A stretch of 64,000 bases of DNA from Hyphomicrobium_A sp963812795 (GCA_963812795.1 CAWEWG010000014.1:1-64000); one strand, 5' to 3'; counted from the stretch's first letter, positions 26,694-36,858 are shown. Notes: generated from the letters alone by a model not told the origin. Numbers and translations are program-made.

Positions 26694-28052
26694 ATGACAG
26701 CTTCTCCCGTGAAAATCGCGGCGCCGGCCCCGAAGGCGCGCGGGCACGTGCCAACCGTCGGCTTCGTCTCGCTCGGCTGCCCCAAGGCGCTGGTCGATAG
26801 CGAGCGCATCTTGACCAAGCTGCGGGCCGAGGGCTATCGCGTGGCGCCCGATTACAGCGGCGCCGACGTCGTCGTCGTGAACACCTGCGGCTTCCTCGAC
26901 AGCGCCAAACAGGAAAGCCTCGACGCCATTGGCGAGGCCATGGCCGAGAACGGCCGCGTCATCGTCACCGGCTGTTTCGGGGTGGAGGAAAGCCGCATCC
27001 GCGAGAGCCATCCGGGCGTGCTCGCAGTCACCGGCCCGCATCAGTACGAGCAGGTGGTGCAGGCGGTGCATGCAGCGGTGCCGCCGGTGCATGACCCGTT
27101 CATGGACCTCGTGCCGGCCGAAGGGCTGCGCCTCACGCCGCGCCACTACGCTTATCTGAAGATTTCCGAGGGCTGCAACAACCGCTGCTCGTTCTGCATC
27201 ATCCCGCATTTGCGCGGCGATCTCGTCAGCCGGCCGTCGAACCACGTCATGACCGAGGCGGAACGTCTGGTGAAGGCCGGCGTCAAGGAGCTGCTGGTCA
27301 TCAGCCAGGACACCAGCGCCTACGGCCTTGACCTCAAGTATGCCGAAAGCCAGTGGAAGGGGCGGCCGCTGCCGGCCCGCTTCCAGGCGCTATGCGAAGC
27401 GCTGGGCGAGCTCGGCGTATGGGTGCGGTTGCACTACGTCTATCCCTATCCGCATGTCGACAACGTCATTCCACTCATGGCCGAGGGCAAGATCCTGCCC
27501 TACCTCGACATCCCCTTCCAGCACGCCTCGCCGAAGGTCTTGAAGGCGATGCGCCGCCCCGCGGCGCAGGAAAAGACGCTGGAGCGCATCCGCCGCTGGC
27601 GCGAGGTCTGCCCCGACCTAGCCATCCGTTCGACGTTCATCGTCGGCTTCCCCGGCGAGACGGAGGAAGACTTCCAGTTCCTGCTCGAATGGCTGCGCGC
27701 GGCAGAGCTCGCGCGCGTCGGCTGCTTCCGCTACGAGCCCGTCGCCGGCGCCCCGGCCAACGATCTCGCCGGCGCGGTGCCGGAGGAAGTGAAAGAAGAG
27801 CGCTGGCACCGTTTCATGGAGACGGCGAAAGAGGTGAGCGAGAAGCGCCTCGCCCGCATGGTCGGGCGCGAGATCGACGTCATTATCGACGAGGTCGATG
27901 AGGAAGGCGCGCTCGGCCGTTCCCAGTGGGACGCCCCGGAGATCGACGGCAGCGTGTTTCTCAACGGCGACACCGATCTCAAGGCGGGCGACATCGTAAA
28001 GGCGCGCGTCGCCCACGCCGACGACTACGACCTGTGGGCCGACCGCGTGTAG
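26694..28052 (+). CDS. rimO: Ribosomal protein S12 methylthiotransferase RimO
   Basis: 452-residue radical-SAM enzyme that adds a methylthio group to Asp88-equivalent of ribosomal protein S12. The N-terminal UPF0004 domain has FVSLGCPKALVDSE, NTCGFLDSAK and VTGCFG (three cluster-binding Cys). The radical-SAM CxxxCxxC is in SEGCNNRCSFCIIP, followed by VSRPSNHV (in place of the usual SR-x-R of substrate handling), and a C-terminal TRAM domain (REIDVIIDEVDEEG). The ATG 26694 start gives the family length; the frame is open 82 codons further upstream but that part is unlike the family. Confidence 0.94.
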   Translation: MTASPVKIAAPAPKARGHVPTVGFVSLGCPKALVDSERILTKLRAEGYRVAPDYSGADVVVVNTCGFLDSAKQESLDAIGEAMAENGRVIVTGCFGVEESRIRESHPGVLAVTGPHQYEQVVQAVHAAVPPVHDPFMDLVPAEGLRLTPRHYAYLKISEGCNNRCSFCIIPHLRGDLVSRPSNHVMTEAERLVKAGVKELLVISQDTSAYGLDLKYAESQWKGRPLPARFQALCEALGELGVWVRLHYVYPYPHVDNVIPLMAEGKILPYLDIPFQHASPKVLKAMRRPAAQEKTLERIRRWREVCPDLAIRSTFIVGFPGETEEDFQFLLEWLRAAELARVGCFRYEPVAGAPANDLAGAVPEEVKEERWHRFMETAKEVSEKRLARMVGREIDVIIDEVDEEGALGRSQWDAPEIDGSVFLNGDTDLKAGDIVKARVAHADDYDLWADRV

Positions 28053-28058
28053 CGCGTC

Positions 28059-28583
28059 CTAAAAGCCGTAGATCGCCACGCCGATCCCGAAGGCCACCAC
28101 GGATAGGATGCTGATCAGCGTCGGCAGCGCTGCGAGCACCGTTGCCAGCGTCAGGCGTTTGCCCGTCAGTGCCAGCGCCGAAATTGCCAGAACCAGGATG
28201 GGCGGCAGGATCAGCAGCGCAAATGAGAACAATCCGCCGACGCCGTCGCCCTGCAATTCCAGGCCGTGCAGTTGGACGGACGGCAGGTAGCTGATCCAGC
28301 CGACGAGGATGACAATCGCCATCGATACGAGCGCGCCCGGCAGGTTCCCGCGCACCAGGAAGAACAGCGCAGCCGCCGCCGCGATGGGCCGCAGGATAAT
28401 GGTCGCGATAATGATCTTGCCTCCGAGGCCCGGTCCGGGGATCTCGTCGAGGTTGCCGGCAAGTATGGGCAAGGCGCCGAGGCCGCCCATGAGCTCGATA
28501 ATGGCGACAAGCAGAAGCAGCAGCCCGGGCCAGCGCCGCGGTTGTTTCGCCGGCGCGCCGGCGGCTTCGATTGCCTGCGTCAT
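28059..28583 (-). CDS. Hypothetical integral membrane protein
   Basis: 174 residues with about five hydrophobic segments (about 19-42, 55-78, 82-100, 118-140, 148-170). No family recognised. The N-terminal 15 residues are polar (Ala/Pro/Lys/Arg). Convergent with rimO, only six bases between stops. Confidence 0.72.
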   Translation of the reverse strand: MTQAIEAAGAPAKQPRRWPGLLLLLVAIIELMGGLGALPILAGNLDEIPGPGLGGKIIIATIILRPIAAAAALFFLVRGNLPGALVSMAIVILVGWISYLPSVQLHGLELQGDGVGGLFSFALLILPPILVLAISALALTGKRLTLATVLAALPTLISILSVVAFGIGVAIYGF

Positions 28584-28779
28584 GTCAGATGATCCCCCGG
28601 AAAATCCCCGCCGCTAGCAGTAGCAAGCGAAGCGGGTCGCTCGCAATGGCGCCATCCCGCGCCGCAAGATGGCCCGACGCACAAGAAGCGTCCGTATTGC
28701 TCGCGACAGGAACTTCGCTGCGAATTCACACGTTGGCGTCACGGATTGCTAAAACCACGCAAAAACCGGGAGACGCACA

Positions 28780-29400
28780 ATGGGAATCTTCTCCAGAGAC
28801 CTGAAGACCCTTGAAGACCTGTTCATGCACGGCCTCAAGGACATCTACTATGCCGAGAACCAGATCGTTAAAAACCTGCCCAAGATGATCGAGGCGGCGA
28901 GCGACGCGGAATTGAAGAAGGCGCTGAAGCTGCATCTCGCCGAGACCGAGACCCAGGTTACGCGCCTGGAGCAGGTGTTCGATCTGCTTGGCGAGAACCC
29001 GCGCGGTACCCGCTGCCCCGGCATCGACGGCATCCTCACAGAGGGCGACGAAGTGCTCGGCGACGTTGATGGTCGCAGCGTGACCAACGCCGCCGTCGTC
29101 GCCTCGGCGCAGGCCGTCGAGCACTACGAGATCACGCGCTACGGCACTCTCATTGCCTGGGCGACCGAGCTCGGCAAGCACGAAGTAGTTCCGTTCTTGG
29201 AGCGCACTCTGCGTGAGGAGAAAGCCGCCGACAGGAAGCTATCGGCCATCGCCGAGGCGCGCGTCAACAAGGCGCCCGGGCGCAGGTCGGCCAAGTCTTC
29301 GAAGGCTGGCGGAGCCCGCCGCGCAGCCGCGCGCAAGGTCAGCAAGGCGGCGGCGAAGCCGCGCAAGCGTCCAGCCGCGCAACGTCGGCGCGCGAGCTGA
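28780..29400 (+). CDS. DUF892 / YciF-type ferritin-like protein with basic tail
   Basis: 206 residues. Residues 1-155 are the DUF892 four-helix ferritin-like fold: LKTLEDLFMHGLKDIYYAENQIVKNLPKM, ETETQVTRLEQVFDLLG, QAVEHYEITRYGTLIAW, with Glu/His residues placed as in di-iron stress proteins of the YciE/YciF group. Residues about 163-206 are an Arg/Lys/Ala-rich disordered extension resembling histone-like tails (SKAAAKPRKRPAAQ), which may bind nucleic acid. Good GGGAG ribosome site. Followed by a strong terminator. Probable oxidative or osmotic stress role. Confidence 0.88.
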   Translation: MGIFSRDLKTLEDLFMHGLKDIYYAENQIVKNLPKMIEAASDAELKKALKLHLAETETQVTRLEQVFDLLGENPRGTRCPGIDGILTEGDEVLGDVDGRSVTNAAVVASAQAVEHYEITRYGTLIAWATELGKHEVVPFLERTLREEKAADRKLSAIAEARVNKAPGRRSAKSSKAGGARRAAARKVSKAAAKPRKRPAAQRRRAS

Positions 29401-29424
29401 GAATTGTTTGCGGTAGATGATTGA

Positions 29425-29458
29425 GCGGCAGGCGCCAACCAGCGCCTGCCGCTTCTTT
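29425..29458 (+). terminator. Rho-independent terminator of the DUF892 gene
   Basis: Perfect 11-bp stem GCGGCAGGCGC / GCGCCTGCCGC with a 6-base loop (CAACCA), then TTCTTT. The T-tract overlaps the stop codon of the convergent coiled-coil gene. Confidence 0.85.
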
Positions 29459-30128
29459 AGTGAACCAGCACGTTGGCCAGCACCACGACGATGGCGGTGA
29501 CACTCACCGCCCCGAACAGCACCCAGGCGCGCATCATCATGCTGCGCTCGATGCGTCGGGCCTCGTCGCGGAATGTTTCGAGCTCGGCAAGCTTGCGGCT
29601 CACCGCCTCGAAGCTGTTGTACGCGTGGTAGTCCCCGCCGGTGCGTTGCTCGATCTTGTCGAGGCGCGACTTGAGATCGCGGCAACCGCGCAGCAACTCG
29701 TCAAGCTTGGATTGCTTGCTGCGCTTTTCGTTCTGCTGGAAAGCCTGCCAGCGCTGATCCTGTTCGGCGGCTTCCTGCAGCTCGGTCACCTTCGACGCGA
29801 GCTGGCCGAGGTCCCGCGACATCAGACGCACGGTGGCCTGCAATTGCTCGATCTTGCCTGCCGTCTCGGCGACGAAACTGTCGCGCGCGATCAGCGGAAC
29901 GGAAGGAGCGATGTCATAGTGGATTTCGGGGGCAATTCTATCGGCCGCTGCTTTGCTCAACAGGGACGGCCGACTACGACGTTCTTCGACTCTCAGCACG
30001 GCACCACGCTCCCAACGCGGAAAATACCGACCATCTGCACCCCATCCGGTGCGAACACGGCAGGCACGATTAATCGTTCGCACGGCTCTTGAGCTGAGCG
30101 GGAGACGCGTTTGACCGCGCGCTGCCAA
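29457..30128 (-). CDS. Tail-anchored coiled-coil membrane protein, unknown function
   Basis: 223 residues with no recognised family. The N-terminal 65 residues are Arg-rich and of low complexity, so the true start may be downstream. Residues about 85-190 are heptad-rich (IEQLQATVRLM, LGQLASKVTELQEAAEQ, LKSRLDKIEQR) and should form a long coiled coil. One C-terminal helix (about 199-221) anchors the protein, leaving the coiled coil in the cytoplasm. Monocistronic. Confidence 0.65.
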   Translation of the reverse strand: MAARGQTRLPLSSRAVRTINRACRVRTGWGADGRYFPRWERGAVLRVEERRSRPSLLSKAAADRIAPEIHYDIAPSVPLIARDSFVAETAGKIEQLQATVRLMSRDLGQLASKVTELQEAAEQDQRWQAFQQNEKRSKQSKLDELLRGCRDLKSRLDKIEQRTGGDYHAYNSFEAVSRKLAELETFRDEARRIERSMMMRAWVLFGAVSVTAIVVVLANVLVH

Positions 30129-30287
30129 GCCTCTCGCGGCCGCAACGTTAGAGGTAAGATTTCTCTTGAGCTTCAGTCCGTTGACGATAACCCAGACCGT
30201 AAACCTTGGCTAGTCTTGCGTGCGACAATTTGACGGGCTGCAGCAATTATTTTGGGGGTCAATCACAATCCAGCACTGGACGGGCCG

Positions 30288-31268
<981 letters not shown>

Positions 31269-31353
31269 GGCGATCTCTCCCGTGTCTGCTTCGTGCGCAG
31301 CGTTGTTCGGGCGCACCTTTCGAAGCTAGGAACGCGCGTCGCCGCTTTTTAGG

Positions 31354-32458
31354 TCAGGTGTCGCTGCCGCGTTCCCCGACCTGTGCGCGGTGGCGCAGGA
31401 AATGGTCGGCGAGCACCATGGCCATCATGGCTTCGCCGATCGGCACGGCGCGGATGCCGACGCACGGGTCGTGACGGCCCTTGGTGACGATATCCGTCTC
31501 GCCGCCGTCTCTGTCGATGGTCCGGCGCGGCGTGAGGATGGAGGATGTCGGCTTCACGGCGAAACGGCAGACCACCGGTTGGCCGGTGGAGATGCCGCCC
31601 AGAATGCCGCCGGCGTGGTTCGACAGGAAGCACGGCTGCCCATCTTTTCCGATGCGGATTTCGTCGGCGTTCTGCTCGCCGGTGAGTTCTGCAGCGCCCA
31701 TGCCGGCGCCGATCTCGACGCCCTTCACGGCGTTGATGCTCATCATCGCCGAGGCGATGTCCTGATCGAGCTTGCCGTAGATCGGCGCGCCCCAACCTGC
31801 CGGGACGCCCTCGGCGACGACCTCCACAATGGCGCCGATCGACGAGCCGGACTTGCGCACGCTGTCGAGGTAGTCGGCCCAATGCACGGCGGTGGCGGCG
31901 TCGGGGCAGAAGAAGGGATTGGCGTTGACGGCATCCCAGTCCCACAGCGAGCGATCGACGGCAATATTGCCGATCTGCACGAGGGCGCCGCGAATGCTGA
32001 CGCCTTCGAGCACCTTGCGGGCGACGGCGCCGGCGGCAACGCGCGCAGCCGTCTCGCGCGCCGACGAACGTCCGCCGCCGCGGTAGTCGCGGATGCCGTA
32101 CTTCTTCCAATAGGTGTAGTCAGCATGCCCGGGGCGAAACTTGTCGACGATGTCGCCGTAGTCCTTCGACCGCTGGTCGACGTTGCGGATCATCAGCGAG
32201 ATGGGCGTGCCCGTGGTCACTTGGCGTCCATCGCCGTTGGGAAACACGCCCGACAGGATTTCAACCGCGTCCGGCTCCTGGCGCTGGGTGGTGAAGCGTG
32301 ATTGCCCCGGGCGTCGCTTGTCGAGATAGCCTTGGATGTCGGCGGACCTCCAGCGGCAGCCCCGGCGGGCATCCGTCGACCACGCAGCCGAGCGCCGGGC
32401 CGTGGCTTTCGCCCCAGGTGGTGACGCGGAACAGATGGCCGAAGGTGTTGTGCGACAT
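31354..32458 (-). pseudogene. aroC: Chorismate synthase, frameshifted
   Basis: Converts EPSP to chorismate using reduced FMN, the last step of the shikimate pathway. The first 38 codons from ATG 32458 read the exact family start (MSHNTFGHLFRVTTWGESHG, PALGCVVDGCPPGLPLEV). Then one extra base (plus-strand G at about 32344-32345, GGCGGACC for GGCGACC) shifts the frame. The expected ADIQGYLDKRRPGQSRFTT continues in the next frame through VGIRAVPIGEAMMAMVLADH to 31354. Corrected length is 367 residues, as normal. RSSARETAARVAAGAVARK and FRPGHADYTY are intact. Because the enzyme is normally essential on minimal medium, a base-call error is more likely than a dead gene. Confidence 0.9.
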
Positions 32459-32985
32459 CGCCTGTTAGCCGGAGAGAGGGATGGCGGCGCGGATGCGCGT
32501 GCAACCTGGCGCCGTGGCAGTTGTGCCAGTCTTAGGAGTGCAAGCGCACGCTCGCAAGGCCCGAGGGCGGCAAAGCCCGTGACAGACTCATTCGATGCAG
32601 TTTATCTGGGCTCAGTACTGCGTCGCGATACGCGACAAGCTGCCAGAAGTCAGCAGGAGAGGACGCTTCAAGCGAAGCGCGATCTTCCGCATCACCGCCA
32701 CTTGGCGGGGACCACCGGTCGCCTTCAGGCTTGGCCTTGGGACCACAGGTCTCGCTACGTTTCTGCGCTTAAATGGCGTTAGATCCGCCGGTCGCGTGTC
32801 GCAAGCAAGGTGTGCGTCACGGGCGGCTTCGGTCGTGCCCGACATCGGCTGCTCCCTGCCGGTCTGAGCAACCGGCATCGAGCGGCCATTCGACGTTACG
32901 GGGAAGAGCTGGAGCAGCCGCTGCTCTGGCTCTTTCTTTTTGGCGCGCGCGACCCCCCCGCGGGGAGCCGGCCGCGTGCGCCGGA
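32459..32985. other. Gene-poor gap with an orphan forward terminator
   Basis: About 530 bases between aroC and the histidine phosphatase gene, both on the minus strand. Frames of 90 codons (plus, 32595-32867) and 127 codons (minus) are open here but show no family character and no good ribosome sites. The only clear signal is the plus-strand terminator at 32906-32941, which implies a plus-strand transcript of unknown content. Confidence 0.5.
32906..32941 (+). terminator. Rho-independent terminator on the plus strand
   Basis: GAGCTGGAGCAGC pairs with GCTGCTCTGGCTC (11 of 13 positions, one-base centre) and is followed by TTTCTTTTT. Both neighbouring genes run on the minus strand, so it terminates an unannotated plus-strand RNA. 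Confidence 0.7.
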
Positions 32986-33573
32986 TTAAATCCACTCCAT
33001 GCCGTCGCGACGCAGGACGAGAATGCGATCCTGCGGCACGGGCAGTTCCGGCACCGAGGCCGCGTCCAGACCATAGAGGTGCCCGCGCAGCACGCGGCTG
33101 ACGCCCCCATGGCCGGCGACGACCGTGTCGCCGGTCACGCCACCCAGCCAGTCGACGGAGCGGGCCATCAGATCCTCGTAGCTTTCGCCGCCCCTCGGTC
33201 GCCAGCGGAACGTATCGCGCGAGCGCGCCTCAATGCCGGCAGCGTCGATGCCCGGCAGATCCTTGGCGAAGATGCCCTGCCAGTGGCCATAGTTGAGTTC
33301 CTTCAAGCGCTCATCCAGCGCGTAATCGAGCGGCTCGAGGGTCAATGCCGAGCGCACGATCTCCATGGTTTCGCGGGCGCGCAGCAACGGGCTGGCGACA
33401 AAGTTGAAGCCGCCGATTTCCGGCAGTAGAGGGCGCAAGGCTTCGCCGTTGCGGCGCGCCTGGGCCCGGCCCGTCTCGTTCATGGGGACGTCGGCCTGCC
33501 CCTGGTAGCGCGATTGCGCATTCCAGTCGGTCTCGCCGTGACGGATGAAATAAATGGTGACGTCGGCGCGCAT
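32986..33573 (-). CDS. Histidine phosphatase (phosphoglycerate-mutase-like)
   Basis: 195 residues. Catalytic RHG in YFIRHGETDWNAQSRYQG with the phospho-accepting His near residue 11, second Arg at SPLLRARET, acid in LKELNYGHWQG, and second His in VVAGHGGVSRVL. This is the broad-specificity phosphatase branch rather than true glycolytic mutase (too short). Follows fabI after 23 bases on the same strand, so probably co-transcribed, as in many rhizobia where fabI, this gene and aroC lie together. Confidence 0.92.
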   Translation of the reverse strand: MRADVTIYFIRHGETDWNAQSRYQGQADVPMNETGRAQARRNGEALRPLLPEIGGFNFVASPLLRARETMEIVRSALTLEPLDYALDERLKELNYGHWQGIFAKDLPGIDAAGIEARSRDTFRWRPRGGESYEDLMARSVDWLGGVTGDTVVAGHGGVSRVLRGHLYGLDAASVPELPVPQDRILVLRRDGMEWI

Positions 33574-33596
33574 CGCTTCGATACGCTCCGCTCAGC

Positions 33597-34448
33597 TCAG
33601 GCGTCCTCGGACTTGGCGACGCTGATGTCCGGCGCTTCTTCGTTCTTCATGCCCTGCACGTGATAGCCGGAATCGACGTGGTGCACCTCGCCGGTGACGC
33701 CACGCGACAGATCCGACAGCAGGTAGAGGCCGGCGCCGCCGACCTCCTCGATGGTCACCGTGCGGCGCAACGGCGAATTGTATTCGTTCCAGCGCAGGAT
33801 GTAGCGGAAGTCAGCGATGCCGGAGGCGGCGAGCGTCTTGATCGGGCCGGCGGAGATGGCGTTGACGCGAATGCTCTTCTTGCCGAGGTCGGCGGCGAGG
33901 TAGCGCACGCTGGCTTCGAGCGCGGCCTTGGCGACGCCCATCACGTTGTAGTGCGGCATGACCTTCTCGGCGCCGTAGTACGTCAGCGTCAGCATCGAGC
34001 CGCCGGGCGGCATCAGCTTCTCTGCACGCGCCGCGAGCGCGGTGAACGAGTAGCAGGAGACAAGCATCGTCTGCGTGAAGTTCTTCTCGCTCGTGTCGAC
34101 GTAGCGCCCGTCGAGCTCCGACTTGTCGGAGAAGGCGATGCAGTGGACGAGGAAGTCGAGACGGCCCCACACCCGCTGCAGCTCGGCGAACACGGCGTCC
34201 ATCGACCCCGCATCGACGACGTCGCAGGGAAGCACGATCGTCGAGCCGAGCTCGGCCGCCAACGGCTCGACGCGCTTCTTCAGCGCATCGCCCTGATATG
34301 TGAAGGCAAGTTCGGCGCCCTGCGCGGCGGCCGCGCGGGCAATGCCCCAAGCGATCGAGCGGTTATTCGCTAACCCCATGATAAGGCCGCGTTTGCCAGC
34401 CATCAGGTTGCCTTTCGCAACCCCTGTGCTCGGCAATGGCTCCGTCAT
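33597..34448 (-). CDS. fabI: Enoyl-[acyl-carrier-protein] reductase (NADH)
   Basis: 283 residues. Last reduction of each fatty-acid elongation cycle. NADH-binding GLIMGLANNRSIAWGIA, FTYQGDALKKRVEPLA, catalytic Tyr...Lys in TYYGAEKVMPHYNVMGVAKAAL (Y-x6-K), and substrate loop AISAGPIKTLAASGI. The C-terminal 17 residues are a polar extension. ATG 34448 has GAGAGAG upstream; MAGKRG at codon 16 is an alternative start. Leads a probable operon with the histidine phosphatase. Confidence 0.95.
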   Translation of the reverse strand: MTEPLPSTGVAKGNLMAGKRGLIMGLANNRSIAWGIARAAAAQGAELAFTYQGDALKKRVEPLAAELGSTIVLPCDVVDAGSMDAVFAELQRVWGRLDFLVHCIAFSDKSELDGRYVDTSEKNFTQTMLVSCYSFTALAARAEKLMPPGGSMLTLTYYGAEKVMPHYNVMGVAKAALEASVRYLAADLGKKSIRVNAISAGPIKTLAASGIADFRYILRWNEYNSPLRRTVTIEEVGGAGLYLLSDLSRGVTGEVHHVDSGYHVQGMKNEEAPDISVAKSEDA

Positions 34449-34551
34449 GGGTCTCTCTCTGTTCCTAATTGTCGCCGGGTCCGTTCGGCGCGCATCCTAC
34501 ACAAATGCACTGTGGGGTCCAGATGCGCCCATTTCTACAGGAATGAACGAA

Positions 34552-34579
34552 AAAGGCCGGCCCCTGGGGGCCGGCCTTT
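34552..34579 (-). terminator. Rho-independent terminator of the surface-antigen gene
   Basis: AAAGGCCGGCC / GGCCGGCCTTT stem around a short CCTGGG loop. Read on the minus strand it ends in a run of T after the stem, 35 bases past the stop at 34614. Confidence 0.8.
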
Positions 34580-34613
34580 CGGCGAAGTCGAACGGTAAGG
34601 GGAGCCCGCCGCT

Positions 34614-35087
34614 TCAGCCGTCGAGCTGCCAGCGGCCACTCGGCAGCCGGCAGGCGATTCCTTCTTGCTTCTTGGTGTTGGTGCCGCTCGTCATGAGGAC
34701 GATCAGATGTCGGCACACTTTGCCGCCGGTATCCTTGAACGAGGCGGTGGGCTGTACGATACCAGACAGTCTTCCATGCCAGCGGCGCCAGACGTATGTC
34801 TTGCCGTCGCCGACCTCGGAGAGCGCGTACTGAATGCGCTCGAGAGCCGCGATCTCGTCCTTCTCGTCGAGCTTGGGTGGCGGCACGGCAATGTCGACGG
34901 TGGTCCCCGGCACCAGGGAGAGCGGGATCTGCGTCGGCGCATTGGCGGGGGCGGCGGGAGAGACGGACGTCGCCCACTCTTCCGATCCGCCGAACGCTGC
35001 CGACGAGCCGAGCAGCACCTGGGCGGCGAGCACGAATGCCGTGGCGGCAAAGGCCGCAAGCGTTACTAGTGAAGAATGCGAACTCAT
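34614..35087 (-). CDS. Exported surface-antigen-like protein (RT0821/Lpp0805-like)
   Basis: 157 residues. Signal peptide with hydrophobic core about 8-32. The C-terminal third (CRHLIVLMTSGTNTKKQEGI then ACRLPSGRWQL) matches the two-Cys end of the RT0821/Lpp0805 or 17-kDa surface-antigen type, in which CR-x-F...G.ACR..DG.W is conserved. The middle is charged and without a family. Position between pdxH and fabI is where rhizobia carry such a gene, which supports the guess. Own terminator downstream. Confidence 0.65.
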   Translation of the reverse strand: MSSHSSLVTLAAFAATAFVLAAQVLLGSSAAFGGSEEWATSVSPAAPANAPTQIPLSLVPGTTVDIAVPPPKLDEKDEIAALERIQYALSEVGDGKTYVWRRWHGRLSGIVQPTASFKDTGGKVCRHLIVLMTSGTNTKKQEGIACRLPSGRWQLDG

Positions 35088-35223
35088 GACGCTATCACTC
35101 GATGCTGACGACGCTACGATCCGCTACTTGCGGGGCGACCTGTCGTGAGTATGAGCTGCTTTGGTTAAGGCTGACTGAAGAGCTGTCCCAGATGCGGCGA
35201 CGGCGAGTTAACGAGGAATTGAC

Positions 35224-35880
35224 GTGAGCAATGATCCCGCTGCCGCGACCGGTACGGCGCTCGAGCCCGGCGACTTCGCGGAGGCCGCCGAGCCATTCGC
35301 GCTGTTCAACTCCTGGCTCGCCGATGCGACGCGTCACGAGCCGAACGATCCAAATGCCATGGCGCTCGCGACCGTCGATGCCGCGGGCCATCCCAACGTG
35401 CGCATGGTTCTTTTGAAGGCTGTCGATCCGGTGGGCCACCCCGCGCGCGGATTTGTTTTCTTCACCAACTGCGAGAGCGCCAAAGGCTGCGAGCTCGGCG
35501 CCGCGCCGCACGCCGCGCTCGATTTTTATTGGAAAAGCCTGCATCGGCAGGTGCGCGTGCGCGGGCCGGTGACGCCGACGAGCGCTGCGGAGGCCGACGC
35601 CTACTTCGCTACGCGCCCGCGCACGGCGCAGATCGGTGCCTGGGCGTCGCAACAGTCGCGTCCGCTGGAAAGCCGCTTTGCACTGGAAAAGGCCGTAGCG
35701 ACGCTGACCGCCAAATACCTCGTCGGGGCCGTGCCGCGTCCGCCGTATTGGTCGGGCTTTCGCGTCACCCCGGTCGAGATCGAATTCTGGCACAGCCGCT
35801 TGTCGCGACTGCACGAGCGCATCTCCTTCAAGCGCGAGGCGCCCGGCGGCGACTGGCTCAAAACGCGCCTTTATCCCTAG
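35224..35880 (+). CDS. pdxH: Pyridoxamine/pyridoxine 5'-phosphate oxidase
   Basis: 218 residues. FMN enzyme making PLP from PNP or PMP. Blocks: NAMALATVDAAGHPNVRMVLLKAVD (FMN strand), FFTNCESAKGCEL, QVRVRGPVTP, RPRTAQIGAWASQQSRPL, and the C-terminal PPYWSGFRVTPVEIEFW with RLHERISF. Start is GTG 35224 with GAGGAA nine bases upstream. It supplies the cofactor for nspC and kbl in this window. Confidence 0.94.
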   Translation: MSNDPAAATGTALEPGDFAEAAEPFALFNSWLADATRHEPNDPNAMALATVDAAGHPNVRMVLLKAVDPVGHPARGFVFFTNCESAKGCELGAAPHAALDFYWKSLHRQVRVRGPVTPTSAAEADAYFATRPRTAQIGAWASQQSRPLESRFALEKAVATLTAKYLVGAVPRPPYWSGFRVTPVEIEFWHSRLSRLHERISFKREAPGGDWLKTRLYP

Positions 35881-35959
35881 CCCTTAAGGGCCTCCCGCAC
35901 CCTGCCTTGACCGCGCCCCGCTGTCCGGGCAAACCCGCACCAGGGTGCCTTGTTGGACG

Positions 35960-36727
35960 ATGGACGCCATGCCGACGAGCGGCAAACAGAAGCGCAAGAC
36001 GTTGGTGCTGACGGGCGCCTCGCGCGGCATCGGCCACGCGACGGTGATGCGTTTCGCCGCCTCGGGCTGGCGGGTGATCTGTTGCTCGCGGCACCCCTTT
36101 CCCGAGAAATGTCCCTGGGAGTTGGGCCGCGAGGACCACATGCAGGTCGATCTCGCCAACGCGGCCGACACGGCCCGCGCCATCATCGACATAAAGGAGC
36201 GATTGGCAGCCGACGGCTCGCTCCTCGACGCGCTGGTGAACAACGCCGCCATCAGCCCCAAGGCGGCAGGAGGCGCGCGGCTTAATACTGCCGACACGCC
36301 GATCGAGGATTGGCACCATGTCTATCAGGTCAACTTCTTCGCCCCGCTCATGCTGGTGCGCGGCCTGCTCGACGAGCTGGAGCGCGCTCAGGGCGCTATC
36401 GTCAACATCACCTCCATCGCCGGGAGCCGCGTGCACCCGTTCGCCGGCTCGGCCTATGCGACCTCGAAGGCGGCACTGGCGGCGTTGACGCGCGAGATGG
36501 CCGCCGACCTCGGGCCGCGCGGCATTCGCGTCAACGCCATCTCGCCGGGCGAGATCGACACGGCCATCCTGTCGCCCGGCACCGGCAAGATCGTCGAGGA
36601 ACAGATCCCCATGCAACGCCTCGGATCCCCCGAGGAGGTTGCCCGCGCCATCTATTTCCTGTGCAGCGAGCAGTCGAGCTACGTGCACGGGGCCGAATTG
36701 CACATTAACGGTGGCCAGCACGTCTAG
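35960..36727 (+). CDS. SDR-family oxidoreductase
   Basis: 255 residues. Classical short-chain dehydrogenase: LVLTGASRGIGHATV (NAD(P) motif TGxxxGIG), NNAAIS (NNAG position), Ser in ITSIAG, YATSKAAL (Tyr-x3-Lys), and GIRVNAISPGEIDT. An unusual CSRHPFPEKCPWELGRED insert follows the second strand and may shape cofactor choice. Substrate unknown. GTG 35945 and ATG 35969 are alternative starts. Confidence 0.9.
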   Translation: MDAMPTSGKQKRKTLVLTGASRGIGHATVMRFAASGWRVICCSRHPFPEKCPWELGREDHMQVDLANAADTARAIIDIKERLAADGSLLDALVNNAAISPKAAGGARLNTADTPIEDWHHVYQVNFFAPLMLVRGLLDELERAQGAIVNITSIAGSRVHPFAGSAYATSKAALAALTREMAADLGPRGIRVNAISPGEIDTAILSPGTGKIVEEQIPMQRLGSPEEVARAIYFLCSEQSSYVHGAELHINGGQHV

Positions 36728-36858
36728 CGCGGGTTGGGTGTGTCGCTGTTTTTCGCCCGATTCTGCGCTATCCTCTGCCGACCGACCCATTTTCCGGATA
36801 GCTCGCACCGCATGGCCCCCATCGTCTCCCAGCTCCGGCCTCTAAGGCTGCGCCGCGC

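Noticed and set aside
32595..32867. 90-codon plus-strand frame before the orphan terminator
   Set aside because: No recognised family, no good ribosome site and a composition like random GC-rich sequence. Kept only as part of the unexplained gap.
35897..35950. GCACCCTG...CAGGGTGC repeat between pdxH and the SDR gene as a terminator
   Set aside because: The arms are only eight bases and separated by over 35 bases with no T-tract.
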